In this document: in pieces, positions 11,336 to 20,331 of the stretch
Layout: every line of letters begins with the position of its first letter
Position numbering within the stretch: the stretch's first letter is position 1
Source: Novilysobacter_A longmucuonensis
Lineage (GTDB): Bacteria; Pseudomonadota; Gammaproteobacteria; Xanthomonadales; Xanthomonadaceae
NCBI RefSeq assembly: GCF_046600735.1
Contig: NZ_JBJMAW010000003.1
Location: forward strand, 124,001-188,000
DNA length: 64,000 nucleotides
Reading direction: 5' to 3'
Notes under the pieces: model-generated
Seen by the model: the letters and a program-made list of their open reading frames with translations, nothing else
What the model was told of the DNA's origin: nothing
The model's database searches: none
Position numbers and translations under genes: made by a program

Positions 11336-11416
11336 TGTAGGAGCGGCTTCACCGCGATCGAGCCCCGGCGACGACGCCACCAGCCGAAGAGCGTCGCGGC
11401 TGAAGCCGCTCCTACA
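11336..11416. repeat. interspersed palindromic element, TGTAGGAGCG family
   Basis: TGTAGGAGCGGCTTCACCGC left arm and GCGGCTGAAGCCGCTCCTAC right arm. It begins 16 bp after the glycosyltransferase stop. The following 185 bp up to the S41 peptidase stop hold no gene that I recognise. Confidence 0.8.
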
Positions 11417-11601
11417 AGGCCAAGGCCTCACAACCAAACCGCATCCCAGAATGGGAAGTCCCCGCGAGCGCCGCCACCAGGCCCGCGCGGGCCAGCACCA
11501 GATAGCAAGCCACGCTCAATGGCGTTTCAGTCCGGGCGGAGCGCAGCGATACCCGGGACGAGCGGTATCGCGCACGACGATCACCGGACCGATCAGCCAC
11601 T

Positions 11602-12693
11602 TCAGCGCCGCGTCGAGTACACCGGCGCGTCGACGGTGCCCGCTTCCACCTTCGCCAGCACCTGCTGCAGCTCGGCCGTGCCATCGGGGTCCTTGGACGC
11701 CGCAATCAGTTCGCGCAGGATCGCCGCATGCGCGACCTTCTTCGCGTCGGCGGCGGGCACCCCGATATCGGGTTTGACGCCGACATGCTCCCAGTTGGTC
11801 TTCGTGACCGGGTTGATCGCGCGGCCATTGGGAATGAAGGCCACGAAACCGTTGCCCAGCGGGTAGACGTCACCCGGGTTGGCCCCACCGCCGGTGGTCT
11901 CGCCTACGATCGTGCCGCGCTTCTGCGTCTGGAAGTTGTACGCGCATTCTTCGGCGCCAGAGAATGTGCGCGCCGAAGTCAGTACGTACACTGGCTGGGT
12001 GTAGCGCGGCATGACCGACGCACTGGTCCAGTACTGCCGCGTCCTGTCTTCGGTGCGGCTGTATATGTCGTTGAGGTGGCGCTCGTCGCCCAGCGTAAAG
12101 AAATGACTCATCAGGTAGGCGACGGTGTTGGGTTCGCCGCCTCCGTTGCGGCGCAGGTCGAGAATCAGCGCATCGGTGCCCGACAGCACCGTCATCGCCG
12201 CTGATAGCGCCTCTCCAACCAGCTCAGTCGGGCCAAAACCACGCAGCTCGAGATAGCCAACGTTGCCAGGCAGGCGCGCCAAGCTGTCAATACCGTAGCC
12301 GTAGCGTGCGACCTCCTGGCGGCGTTGCTCGACCTCCTCCTTGCTCGGCGAGTGACGCTCGCCCTGCGGTGGCGCGCGGAAGTCGGGATCGTACCCGACG
12401 TTGAAATGTCCGTCCTTGCCGAGCGAGCGCAGGTCCTTCGACAGCGCGTCGGCAAAGGCTTCGGTGTCCTTAGTAGAGGCATACGCGCCGCTTGCCTCGC
12501 GTGCCTTGATCGTCTCGGCCAGCTCCTTCGCGACATCGGGAAATACATAATTGGCCTGCAATTGGGTGGCGAGGCCGTCGATCGCCGCCTGACGCTGCGC
12601 CGCGGTGATCGGCTTGGGCGGCGGGCCCTGCTGCGCGCCCGCGAGTGGGGACAGGCACAGCAGGACGGCAAGAGTGAGGACACGATGGTTCAT
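11602..12693 (-). CDS. secreted S41-family peptidase (C-terminal processing peptidase/IRBP type)
   Basis: A 363-residue protein with a cleavable signal peptide (residues 1-20, ending SPLAGA). The catalytic domain follows: GYLELRGFGP, a substrate-binding LILDLRRNGGGEP (about 177-188), the nucleophile in TSARTFSGAEE (Ser245 is the likely one) and GETTGGGANPG (264-274). It lacks an obvious PDZ domain, like the IRBP-type peptidases of Xanthomonads. It should act in the periplasm. A perfect 16-bp palindrome at 12738-12753, 45 bp before the start, matches the operator of the adjacent BlaI-type repressor gene, so it is probably part of that regulon although it has its own promoter. Confidence 0.85.
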   Translation of the reverse strand: MNHRVLTLAVLLCLSPLAGAQQGPPPKPITAAQRQAAIDGLATQLQANYVFPDVAKELAETIKAREASGAYASTKDTEAFADALSKDLRSLGKDGHFNVGYDPDFRAPPQGERHSPSKEEVEQRRQEVARYGYGIDSLARLPGNVGYLELRGFGPTELVGEALSAAMTVLSGTDALILDLRRNGGGEPNTVAYLMSHFFTLGDERHLNDIYSRTEDRTRQYWTSASVMPRYTQPVYVLTSARTFSGAEECAYNFQTQKRGTIVGETTGGGANPGDVYPLGNGFVAFIPNGRAINPVTKTNWEHVGVKPDIGVPAADAKKVAHAAILRELIAASKDPDGTAELQQVLAKVEAGTVDAPVYSTRR

Positions 12694-12737
12694 GGGAGCT
12701 CCGTTTGTTGAACGCGGCGATGCCGCAGGGGTTTTGC

Positions 12738-12753
12738 TACTAACCGGTTAGTA
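12738..12753. promoter_or_regulatory. BlaI-type operator upstream of S41 peptidase gene
   Basis: The 16 bases TACTAACCGGTTAGTA are a perfect palindrome. The same TACTAAC and GTTAGTA half-sites with a 2-bp different centre lie in front of blaI at 14795-14810. BlaI/MecI repressors bind dyads of the TACA/TGTA type, and the TACTA variant fits this family. That the local BlaI binds here is inferred. Confidence 0.7.
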
Positions 12754-12770
12754 CATGAGGCTAAAAAAAT

Positions 12771-14375
12771 TCAGCGGACAGCGTTTTCGAAATCGACCGG
12801 GTCCAGCGACCACTCGCCATCGTCGAGCTGCGCATCGACGTGCACGTTTGCGCGGCCCTTCGGTCCGGTGAGTTCGAACGTCAAGTCCACGCCGCCGTCC
12901 AGCGGTTCGTCATCACCAATGTCGATGCGGCCGTGCACATCGTTCGATGCCATCGCGACGGGGCTTCCGAGCCTTGCGATCACACCCGGATCGTTCGCGA
13001 CGACGCGCAACAGCGACTGGAACACGGCGCTCTCGGCCATTTCAGGCGGCGGAGGTGGCGCCGGCGGGGCCGGCGGCGCATCCACGGCGAACGGCGCCGG
13101 GGGTGGGGGCGGCATCGGCGGTATCGGCGGCATTGGTGGCGCGGGCGGCACGCTCAGGCGCATGACTTCGGCCAGCCAGTCGCGCACGCCGGTGTCGATC
13201 GGACGCACCTGACCGTCCTCCTTGTAGACCTCGGTCAATCGGCCCTGTGCGTCGACCGCGCCGCGGTAATAACGTTGCTTATCCAGGCCATTGGCGGTGA
13301 TCTCGCGCTCGTCGCCGGGGCGCAGCACGCCGTCGGTGGAGGACACGATGCGGATGTTCGGACGCGGATTCCCGGTGATGCCGATCTGCGAGACGAGCAG
13401 GGCGCCCGTCGCGATCAGGACGACGAGACCGGCGCGTGCGCCCCAGCGGCTGCGCGTGGGCGGGCCTGAAACCAAACGGGTGATGCGTTGCATGAGTGAG
13501 CCTCCTTGGGCCGCCAGAACTAGACGAGGGAGCAGCAAACGCGGGGATGGATGCCGCTGGCGCTCGATCTGCACGAGCGCCTCGGCCAGGGCGATGGCGT
13601 CCCCGCACGCCGTCACCGCGAGATCGTCACAGGCGTGTTCGCGCTCCTGCCGGATGCGCCGGCCGAGCCACCACGCCGCGGGATGGAAGAACAGCAGCGA
13701 CTCCACCACGCACTGCAGGCCGTTCCACAGCCAGTCCATGCGCGCGATGTGCGCGAGTTCATGCGCGAGCAGCGCTTCCACCTGCTCGCGCGGCAGTTGG
13801 GTTACCAGCGATAGTGGCAGCCAGATCACCGGCCGGAACAGGCGCACGGTGAACGGACCGATCACGTCGAACGATAGCCGCACCGCGACCTCGCGCGTGA
13901 TCCCCATTGCCGTGCGCAACATCTCGACGCGACGCTGCCAGTCCGCCGGCAGTGCTTCGTACGGATGCTTCTCCAGCGCGCTCACCAGGCGCCAGCCACC
14001 GAAGTGCCGCAGCAGCATCACGCCGACGCCGCCGAGCCACAGCAATGCGAGCGCGATCGCGACCGGGCTCGATTGCTGGACGAACACACCCGGAATCGCA
14101 TCGATCCGTGGTGCGGTCATCGCCTGCAGCACGCCCGCGTTCACTTCAATCGGCGCCACCTGCCAGAACCGCAGGAACGTCGATGCGGGCAGCACCGCCA
14201 TCGCCAGCAGAACCCCCATCGCCACCGCATGCCGCAGCGCCGCACTCGACCGCGCCATCGCCGCCAGCGCCAGCCACGCGCCGAGGCCGAGCAGCGCGCC
14301 CTGCCACAGCGAGTGCAGCAACGCCGAGGCCAGCGCCGGTGCAAAACCGAACTGCGCGGCGGCGAACGTGTCCAT
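12771..14375 (-). CDS. M56-family membrane metalloprotease, BlaR1-like
   Basis: A 534-residue protein. Three to four membrane helices lie within the first 125 residues. The zinc-protease motif HELAH (205-209) is followed by REHACDDLAV (about 245-254), which carries the third ligand. Another membrane helix lies near residues 300-320. The C-terminal periplasmic part has a Pro-rich, Met/Ala-dotted linker (about residues 400-445) and no penicillin-binding domain, so the signal is not obviously a beta-lactam. The protein presumably cleaves or inactivates the BlaI-type repressor after sensing a ligand. The start overlaps the blaI stop by one base (TGATG), showing coupling. Confidence 0.85.
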   Translation of the reverse strand: MDTFAAAQFGFAPALASALLHSLWQGALLGLGAWLALAAMARSSAALRHAVAMGVLLAMAVLPASTFLRFWQVAPIEVNAGVLQAMTAPRIDAIPGVFVQQSSPVAIALALLWLGGVGVMLLRHFGGWRLVSALEKHPYEALPADWQRRVEMLRTAMGITREVAVRLSFDVIGPFTVRLFRPVIWLPLSLVTQLPREQVEALLAHELAHIARMDWLWNGLQCVVESLLFFHPAAWWLGRRIRQEREHACDDLAVTACGDAIALAEALVQIERQRHPSPRLLLPRLVLAAQGGSLMQRITRLVSGPPTRSRWGARAGLVVLIATGALLVSQIGITGNPRPNIRIVSSTDGVLRPGDEREITANGLDKQRYYRGAVDAQGRLTEVYKEDGQVRPIDTGVRDWLAEVMRLSVPPAPPMPPIPPMPPPPPAPFAVDAPPAPPAPPPPPEMAESAVFQSLLRVVANDPGVIARLGSPVAMASNDVHGRIDIGDDEPLDGGVDLTFELTGPKGRANVHVDAQLDDGEWSLDPVDFENAVR

Positions 14376-14761
14376 CAGCGTTTGCGCTTCGCCTTGGCCT
14401 GCGCGATGAGCTTCGACATCGCCTCGAGGTCTTCGGCGCTCGCGGTCTCGTCGTCGAGCGCACGCTGCACCAGCCCCAGCGCCGACCCCGAGAACGCGCG
14501 ACGCATCAGATCCCTGAGCAGCGACGACTGCACCACCGGCTCGGTATGCACGGCGAGATAGGTATGGCGGCGTTCGGACTCGTCGCGCTTCAACAGGCCC
14601 TTCTCGGCCATGATCGTGAGCATCTTCAGCACGGTCGTGTAGGCAGTGTCCTTGCCGCGCGACAGCACCTCGTGCACCTCGCGCACGGTCATCGGCGTCT
14701 TGCGCGACCACAGCACGCGCAGGATCGTCAGTTCGCCTTCGGTCGGGTGGGGAGCAGCCAT
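14375..14761 (-). CDS. BlaI/MecI/CopY-family transcriptional repressor
   Basis: A 128-residue winged-helix repressor. The N-terminal part, GELTILRVLWSRKTPMTVREVHEVL, and the recognition region GKDTAYTTVLKMLTIMAEKGLL are typical of the penicillinase repressor family, followed by a helical dimerisation tail. The ATG at 14761 gives normal family length; an ATG at 14788 adds nine atypical residues. A dyad operator lies 34 bp upstream, so autoregulation is expected. The next gene encodes its M56 partner protease. The same operator precedes the S41 peptidase gene. Confidence 0.88.
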   Translation of the reverse strand: MAAPHPTEGELTILRVLWSRKTPMTVREVHEVLSRGKDTAYTTVLKMLTIMAEKGLLKRDESERRHTYLAVHTEPVVQSSLLRDLMRRAFSGSALGLVQRALDDETASAEDLEAMSKLIAQAKAKRKR

Positions 14762-14790
14762 GCAAGCGCCTCGGATGGTGTACGGCACTA

Positions 14791-14810
14791 TTAGTACTAA
14801 CTTGTTAGTA
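14791..14810. promoter_or_regulatory. BlaI-type operator upstream of blaI-M56 operon
   Basis: TACTAACTTGTTAGTA at 14795-14810 is a dyad of 7-bp half-sites around TT. It overlaps a second small palindrome, TTAGTACTAA at 14791-14800, giving three TTAGTA half-sites in 20 bp. Confidence 0.7.
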
Positions 14811-15160
14811 TCAAGTCAACCGTGCCGTTCGACACACGAGGTATGCGCCGGCCTTGCGGTTCGTCGATGCTTGCTCAAGCCCGGCCTCCGCATTCGTTTT
14901 GGCGCGAGCAGCCCTCCGCGATTGCGCTGCAATGCCGCGCCGCTGGTTCGGCCTGTGCAGCTGACCGGCGCAATTTTTGTAGGAACGACCTCCCCAAGGG
15001 GACCTCCCTCGGGGCGTAAGTCGCGATACCTCTCGCGACTCACGTAGCTCCCGCCCAACGCACACCGATTTCACCTCGCGGTCGGACACCACCCCCCCTG
15101 CTAGAATTCCGACTCCAAACGCCCCCATTCTAGAGGCGCGGCCACGGGGCCGCGAGACGC
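14811..15160. other. spacer between blaI and aceE: repeat, gene-tail echo and aceE leader
   Basis: No intact gene is seen here. Bases 14932-14988 copy, with a few changes, the end of the glycosyltransferase gene (11290-11345). They encode PRRWFGLCS and a stop, then run into a diverged TGTAGGA palindrome at 14979-15055. Upstream of aceE there is a TAGAAT box at 15102-15107 and a 7-bp inverted repeat, CTAGAAT (15101-15107) and ATTCTAG (15127-15133). Confidence 0.55.
15082..15133 (+). promoter_or_regulatory. candidate aceE promoter/operator
   Basis: A TAGAAT hexamer (15102-15107) could be a -10 box. It is the left arm of the inverted repeat CTAGAAT...ATTCTAG, 19 bp apart, which would place a dyad right over the start site. 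No clear -35 is visible. The ATG is at 15161. Confidence 0.3.
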
Positions 15161-17866
15161 ATGAACCGCATCTACCAGAGCGAAATCGCCGACCTGCAGC
15201 ACGAAGACCCGGATCCCATCGAAACCCAGGAGTGGGTCGAATCGGTCGAGGCGGTCATCGCGCGTGACGGCGCCGAACGTGCCCACCAGCTGATCGACAG
15301 CGTGGTCGAGGTGACCCGCCGCGCCGGCGCGCACATGCCGTTCAACCCGACCACCGAATACATCAACACCATCCCGCCGCACCTGGAGGCCAAGAGCCCC
15401 GGCGACCATGCGATGGAATGGCGGATCCGCAGCCTCATCCGCTGGAACGCGATGGCGATGGTGGTGCGGGCCAATCGCAAGCCCGGTGACCTCGGCGGCC
15501 ACATCGCCAGCTTCGCGTCGGGCGCGACGCTCTACGACGTCGGCTTCAATCATTTCTGGCGCGCGCCCAGCGACGACCATCCCGGTGACCTGATCGGCTA
15601 CCAGGGCCACAGCTCGCCCGGCATCTACGCGCGCTCGTTCCTCGAAGGCCGCATGAGCGAGACCCAGCTCGACCATTTCCGAATGGAGGTCGACGGCCGC
15701 GGCATCAGCTCCTACCCGCATCCGTGGCTGATGCCCGACTACTGGCAGGTGCCGACCGTCAGCATGGGCCTGGGCCCGATCGCCGCGATCTACCAGGCGC
15801 GCAACTGGAAGTACTTGGAAGGCCGCGGGCTGATGCCCAAGACCGACCGCAAGGTCTGGTGCTTCATCGGCGACGGCGAGACCGACGAGCCCGAAAGCCT
15901 CGGCGCGATCTCGGTCGCCGGCCGCGAAGGCCTGGACAACCTGGTGTTCGTGATCAACTGCAACCTGCAGCGCCTGGACGGCCCGGTGCGCGGCAACGGC
16001 AAGATCATCCAGGAGCTGGAAGGCATCTTCCGCGGCGCCGGCTGGAACGTGATCAAGAACATCTGGGGCAGCTACTGGGACCCGCTGCTGGCGCGCGACA
16101 CGTCCGGAAAACTGCGCCAGCTGATGATGGAAACCGTCGACGGCGAGTACCAGAACTGCAAGGCCTTCGGTGGCAAGTACACCCGCGACAACTTCTTCGG
16201 CAAATACCCGGAGACCGCCGAGCTGGTCGGCAACCTGAGCGATGACGACATCTGGCGTCTCAACCGCGGCGGCCACGACCCGCACAAGGTCTTCGCCGCC
16301 TACCACGAGGCGGTCAACACCAGGAACATGCCCACCGTGATCCTGGCCAAGACCGTCAAGGGTTACGGCATGGGCGCCTCGGGCGAGTCGCTCAATCCGA
16401 CCCACGGCACCAAGAAGATGGACGACGAGGCGGTGCGCGCCTTCCGCGACCGCTTCCGCATCCCGGTCACCGACGATCAGCTCAAGGACGGCAAGGTGCC
16501 GTTCTACCACCCCGGCAAGGACTCGCCGGAAGTCGAATACATGCTCGACCGCCGCGAGAAGCTCGGCGGCTTCCTGCCGCAGCGCCGGCAGAAGGCCAGC
16601 CAGTCGCTGGAAGTGCCCAAGCTGGAAACCTACGAGCGCCTGCTCAAGGCCAGCGGCGAGCGCGAGATCAGCACCACCATGGTGTTCGTGCAGGCGCTCA
16701 ACATCACCCTGCGCGACAAGCAGGTCGGCCCGCGCGTGGTGCCGATCGTCGCCGACGAGGCGCGCACGTTCGGCATGGAGGGCCTGTTCCGCCAGCTCGG
16801 CATCTACTCGCCCAAGGGCCAGAAGTACAAGCCGGTCGACCGGGACCAGCTCATGTACTACCGCGAGGACGCCGCCGGGCAGGTGCTGGAAGAGGGCATC
16901 ACCGAGGCCGGCGCGTTCGCCAGCTGGATGGCCAGCGCCACCAGCTACAGCACCAACGACCTGCAGATGCTGCCGTTCTACATCTACTACTCGATGTTCG
17001 GCTTCCAGCGCATCGGCGACAGCGCCTGGCAGGCCGCCGACATGCGCGCCCGCGGCTTCCTGCTCGGTGCCACCGCCGGGCGCACAACGCTCAATGGTGA
17101 AGGCCTGCAGCACGAGGACGGCCACGGCATGGTCCAGGCCGGCCTGATCCCCAACTGCCGCAGCTATGACCCGACCTTCAGCTACGAGGTCGTGACCATC
17201 CTGCAGCACGGCATGCAGCGCATGCTCTGTGATCAGGTCGACGAGTACTACTACATCACCCTGATGAACGAGAACTACACCCACCCGGCCATGCCCGAGG
17301 GCAGCGCCGAGGGGATCATCAAGGGCATGTATTTGCTCAAGGATGCCGGCAAGCCGAAGAAGTCCGAGCTGCGCGTGCAGCTGCTGGGCAGCGGCACCAT
17401 CCTGCGCGAGGCGATCGCGGCGGCCGAACTGCTCGACAAGGATTTCGGCGTAACGGCCGATATCTGGTCCTGCCCCAGCTTCAACGAGCTCGCTCGCGAC
17501 GGCGCCGACGCCACCCGCGCCATCCGTTTGAATCCCGAAGCCAAGTCACCGCGCAAGCCCTACGTGACCGAGCTGCTCGAAGGCCGCCAGGGCCCGGCGA
17601 TCGCCGCCACCGACTACATCCGCATCTACGCCGACCAGATCCGCGAGTTCGTGCCCATGCGTTACAGCGTGCTGGGCACCGACGGCTTCGGTCGCTCGGA
17701 TACGCGCGCCAACCTGCGGCGACATTTCGAGGTCGACCGGTTCCATATCGCGCATGCGGCGATCGCGGCGCTGGCGGCGGAAGGGAAGATGACGGCGAAG
17801 GATGTGGCGCGGGCGATCAAGCAGTACAAGATCGATGTGGAGAAGCCGAATCCTCTTGGGGTGTGA
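15161..17866 (+). CDS. aceE: pyruvate dehydrogenase E1 component, homodimeric type
   Basis: A 901-residue protein, full length for AceE. It decarboxylates pyruvate with thiamine diphosphate and passes the acetyl group to the E2 lipoyl domain. It shows GGHIASFASGATLYDVGFNH near residue 110 and the ThDP/Mg site GDGETDEPESLGA near 245, followed by NCNLQRLDGPVRGNGK. The C-terminal transketolase-like part has DEARTFGMEGLFRQLGIY and HEDGHG. The usual partner genes for E2 and E3 do not follow; instead a type I restriction-modification operon begins about 100 bp downstream. Confidence 0.96.
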   Translation: MNRIYQSEIADLQHEDPDPIETQEWVESVEAVIARDGAERAHQLIDSVVEVTRRAGAHMPFNPTTEYINTIPPHLEAKSPGDHAMEWRIRSLIRWNAMAMVVRANRKPGDLGGHIASFASGATLYDVGFNHFWRAPSDDHPGDLIGYQGHSSPGIYARSFLEGRMSETQLDHFRMEVDGRGISSYPHPWLMPDYWQVPTVSMGLGPIAAIYQARNWKYLEGRGLMPKTDRKVWCFIGDGETDEPESLGAISVAGREGLDNLVFVINCNLQRLDGPVRGNGKIIQELEGIFRGAGWNVIKNIWGSYWDPLLARDTSGKLRQLMMETVDGEYQNCKAFGGKYTRDNFFGKYPETAELVGNLSDDDIWRLNRGGHDPHKVFAAYHEAVNTRNMPTVILAKTVKGYGMGASGESLNPTHGTKKMDDEAVRAFRDRFRIPVTDDQLKDGKVPFYHPGKDSPEVEYMLDRREKLGGFLPQRRQKASQSLEVPKLETYERLLKASGEREISTTMVFVQALNITLRDKQVGPRVVPIVADEARTFGMEGLFRQLGIYSPKGQKYKPVDRDQLMYYREDAAGQVLEEGITEAGAFASWMASATSYSTNDLQMLPFYIYYSMFGFQRIGDSAWQAADMRARGFLLGATAGRTTLNGEGLQHEDGHGMVQAGLIPNCRSYDPTFSYEVVTILQHGMQRMLCDQVDEYYYITLMNENYTHPAMPEGSAEGIIKGMYLLKDAGKPKKSELRVQLLGSGTILREAIAAAELLDKDFGVTADIWSCPSFNELARDGADATRAIRLNPEAKSPRKPYVTELLEGRQGPAIAATDYIRIYADQIREFVPMRYSVLGTDGFGRSDTRANLRRHFEVDRFHIAHAAIAALAAEGKMTAKDVARAIKQYKIDVEKPNPLGV

Positions 17867-17964
17867 GGCTGGGAAAGGTTCCGCCCTTGCGTTCACACGA
17901 TAAAGGGACAGGTTCGAACTAGGTCAAATCTCGTCTTTCCCGACCGAATTCTTGCATTGTTGCA

Positions 17965-20331
17965 GTGACAAGGGGGCGCCGCGTGGACAAGACTGAGAAG
18001 CAGCATCTAAGCGAAAGCGACATTTGCGATTTGTTCATAACTCCTGCCATTAAGCAGGCTGGGTGGGATCAAATTAAGCAAGTTCGGCGCGAGGTTACGC
18101 TTACCCCTGGACCCGTTATTGTTCGGGGCACCCTTTCGTCTCGAAATAAGAAGAAAAAGAAATTCGCGGACTATGTTTTGTCATGGCAGCCCGGGCTGCC
18201 ACTCGCCATTATCGAAGCGAAGGACAACAAGCATGGTGTTAGCGACGGCCTGCAACAGGCGCTCGGTTATGCCGAGATTCTAGACCTGCCTAGCGCTTTC
18301 AGTTCCAACGGCGACGGCTTCGCGCAACACAATCGCGCTGCTCTGGAAGGCGAAGATACCGAAATGTCGTTCGATATGGATGCCTTTCCCAGCGCCGACA
18401 CCCTCTACACCAGATACCGACGCTTCCACGGCATTGAGCCTGAAGAACAGCCGTTGGTGGAGCAGCCGTACTATCTCGATGGTGCGGGCAAAGAGCCACG
18501 GTATTATCAGGTCGAGGCCATCAACCGCAGTATTGAAGCAATCGCCAAGGGGCAACGCCGGGCGCTGCTCGTCATGGCGACGGGCACGGGTAAGACCTAC
18601 ACGACTTTTCAAATCATTTGGCGATTGTGGAAGGCGGGGAAGGCGAAGCGCGTCTTGTTTCTCGCTGACCGCAATATCCTTGTCGATCAAACGCTGGTGA
18701 ACGACTTCAAGCCGTTTGGCGAAGCCATGACGAAGGTTCGGAACCGCAAAATCGATCCCGCTTACGAGATTCACCTGGGCCTCTATCAGGCGCTGACCGG
18801 GCCAGAGGAGTCAGACAAGATTTTCAAGTCCGTCTCCCGTGACTTCTTCGACTTGATTGTGGTGGACGAGTGTCATCGCGGCAGCGCTGCGGACGACAGT
18901 GCCTGGCGCGAAATCCTTGATTACTTTAGTAGCCCCATCAAGATCGGCATGACCGCTACGCCTAAAGAGACAGAATACGTCTCCAACATTAGCTATTTCG
19001 GCGATCCCGTCTACACATACAGCCTAAAACAGGGCATCGAGGATGGTTTCCTCGCGCCCTACAAGGTCATTCGCATCGACATAGACAAGGACGTCCTCGG
19101 CTGGACGCCACCGCCGGGCATGGTCGACGACCTCGGCAATTCTGTCGAGGAGCGCGAATATAACCGCATCGATATGGACAGGGTTTTGGTGCTAAATCAG
19201 CGAACCCAACTCGTTGCTCGACGCGTCATGCAATATCTCAACGCGACTGATCCGATGGCCAAAACCATCATCTTCTGTGAAGATATTAATCACGCCGAAC
19301 GCATGCGAAGAGCGATCGTCAACGCTGCCGGGAAGCTGGCACGTGACAACCCCCGTTATGTGATGAGGATTACCGGCGACAGCGTCGAAGGCAAAGCCCA
19401 ACTCGACAACTTCATTGATCCCGAACAGCCCTTTCCAGTAATCGCCACGACGTCTCAGCTCCTCACCACTGGGGTGGATGCGAAGACTTGCAAGTTGATC
19501 GTGCTCGATCAAACGATCCGATCGATGACCATCTTTAAGCAAATCATCGGGCGTGGCACCCGTATTGACGAAGACAACAACAAGTTCTTTTTCACCATCA
19601 TGGACTTTAAAAAGGCGAATGAGCTATTCCGCGACGACGCTTTTGACGGTGCGCCGGTGGTCATCTACGAGCCCGGCGATGATGACGATCCTGTTCCGCC
19701 CGACCCGTCGGGGTCGGACGAAGACGATACGGATGATGAGGATGACACTGCCGGTGCGACCAAGGTCGTTATCTCCGGCGTCTCTGCGAGGATAATTGCT
19801 GAGCGCATTGAATATATTGGAAGCGAAGGCAAGCTGATTACTGAGAGCTATCGGGATTACGCTCGGAAGGCGATCACGTCCGAGTTTAGTTCGTTAGATG
19901 CTTTTATCCAGCGCTGGAACGATGCTGATCGCAAACAGGTGATCATTGACGAGTTGGAAGAACACGGGGTCGTTCTGGCTAACTTGCAGGAAGCGGTGGG
20001 CCGCGACATTAGCGACTTCGATCTGCTGGCCCACATCGCTTACGACCAACCGCCTCTGACCCGGCGAGAACGGGCGGAGCAGGTAAAAAAGCGCAACTAC
20101 TTCACGAAATATGGCGATAAAGCGCGCGCCGTGCTGGGAGCGCTGCTCGACAAGTACGCGGACGAAGGTATCGCCGCCATCGAGGATATGAAGGTGCTGC
20201 GCCTTAAGCCGTTCGACGGCATCGGCACACCGCTGGAAATCATTAAGGGTGCCTTCGGCGGCAAGACCGGATACGAGGCGGCCCTCAGCGAGTTAGAACA
20301 CCAGATTTACGAACAGGCATCCAACAAATGA
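17965..20331 (+). CDS. hsdR: type I restriction enzyme, R subunit
   Basis: A 788-residue motor/nuclease subunit. The N-terminal nuclease domain has Asp69 and the EAK of IIEAKDN (84-86), a PD-(D/E)xK pattern. The helicase core has ATGTGKTYT (205-213), DECH (301-304), MTATP (329-333) and QIIGRGTR (526-533). A very acidic insert follows (about residues 571-596). The C-terminal region resembles EcoEI-type HsdR. GTG starts are possible at 17965 or 17983. The stop overlaps hsdM as ATGA. Codon use is richer in A/T than in the flanks, which suggests horizontal acquisition. Confidence 0.93.
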   Translation: MTRGRRVDKTEKQHLSESDICDLFITPAIKQAGWDQIKQVRREVTLTPGPVIVRGTLSSRNKKKKKFADYVLSWQPGLPLAIIEAKDNKHGVSDGLQQALGYAEILDLPSAFSSNGDGFAQHNRAALEGEDTEMSFDMDAFPSADTLYTRYRRFHGIEPEEQPLVEQPYYLDGAGKEPRYYQVEAINRSIEAIAKGQRRALLVMATGTGKTYTTFQIIWRLWKAGKAKRVLFLADRNILVDQTLVNDFKPFGEAMTKVRNRKIDPAYEIHLGLYQALTGPEESDKIFKSVSRDFFDLIVVDECHRGSAADDSAWREILDYFSSPIKIGMTATPKETEYVSNISYFGDPVYTYSLKQGIEDGFLAPYKVIRIDIDKDVLGWTPPPGMVDDLGNSVEEREYNRIDMDRVLVLNQRTQLVARRVMQYLNATDPMAKTIIFCEDINHAERMRRAIVNAAGKLARDNPRYVMRITGDSVEGKAQLDNFIDPEQPFPVIATTSQLLTTGVDAKTCKLIVLDQTIRSMTIFKQIIGRGTRIDEDNNKFFFTIMDFKKANELFRDDAFDGAPVVIYEPGDDDDPVPPDPSGSDEDDTDDEDDTAGATKVVISGVSARIIAERIEYIGSEGKLITESYRDYARKAITSEFSSLDAFIQRWNDADRKQVIIDELEEHGVVLANLQEAVGRDISDFDLLAHIAYDQPPLTRRERAEQVKKRNYFTKYGDKARAVLGALLDKYADEGIAAIEDMKVLRLKPFDGIGTPLEIIKGAFGGKTGYEAALSELEHQIYEQASNK

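Noticed and set aside
11412..11705. A minus-strand frame of 97 codons after the S41 gene, ending ACYLVLARAGLVAALAG
   Set aside because: Most of it overlaps the S41 gene in another frame. The remaining piece has no motif and lies next to a palindrome.
13030..13165. Pro-rich repeat in the M56 protein as a possible frameshift or assembly artefact
   Set aside because: The frame stays open on both sides and the C-terminal part keeps protein-like composition; a Pro-rich linker is plausible.
15101..17284. A 727-codon minus-strand frame opposite aceE
   Set aside because: Antisense shadow of aceE; no domain text and biased composition.
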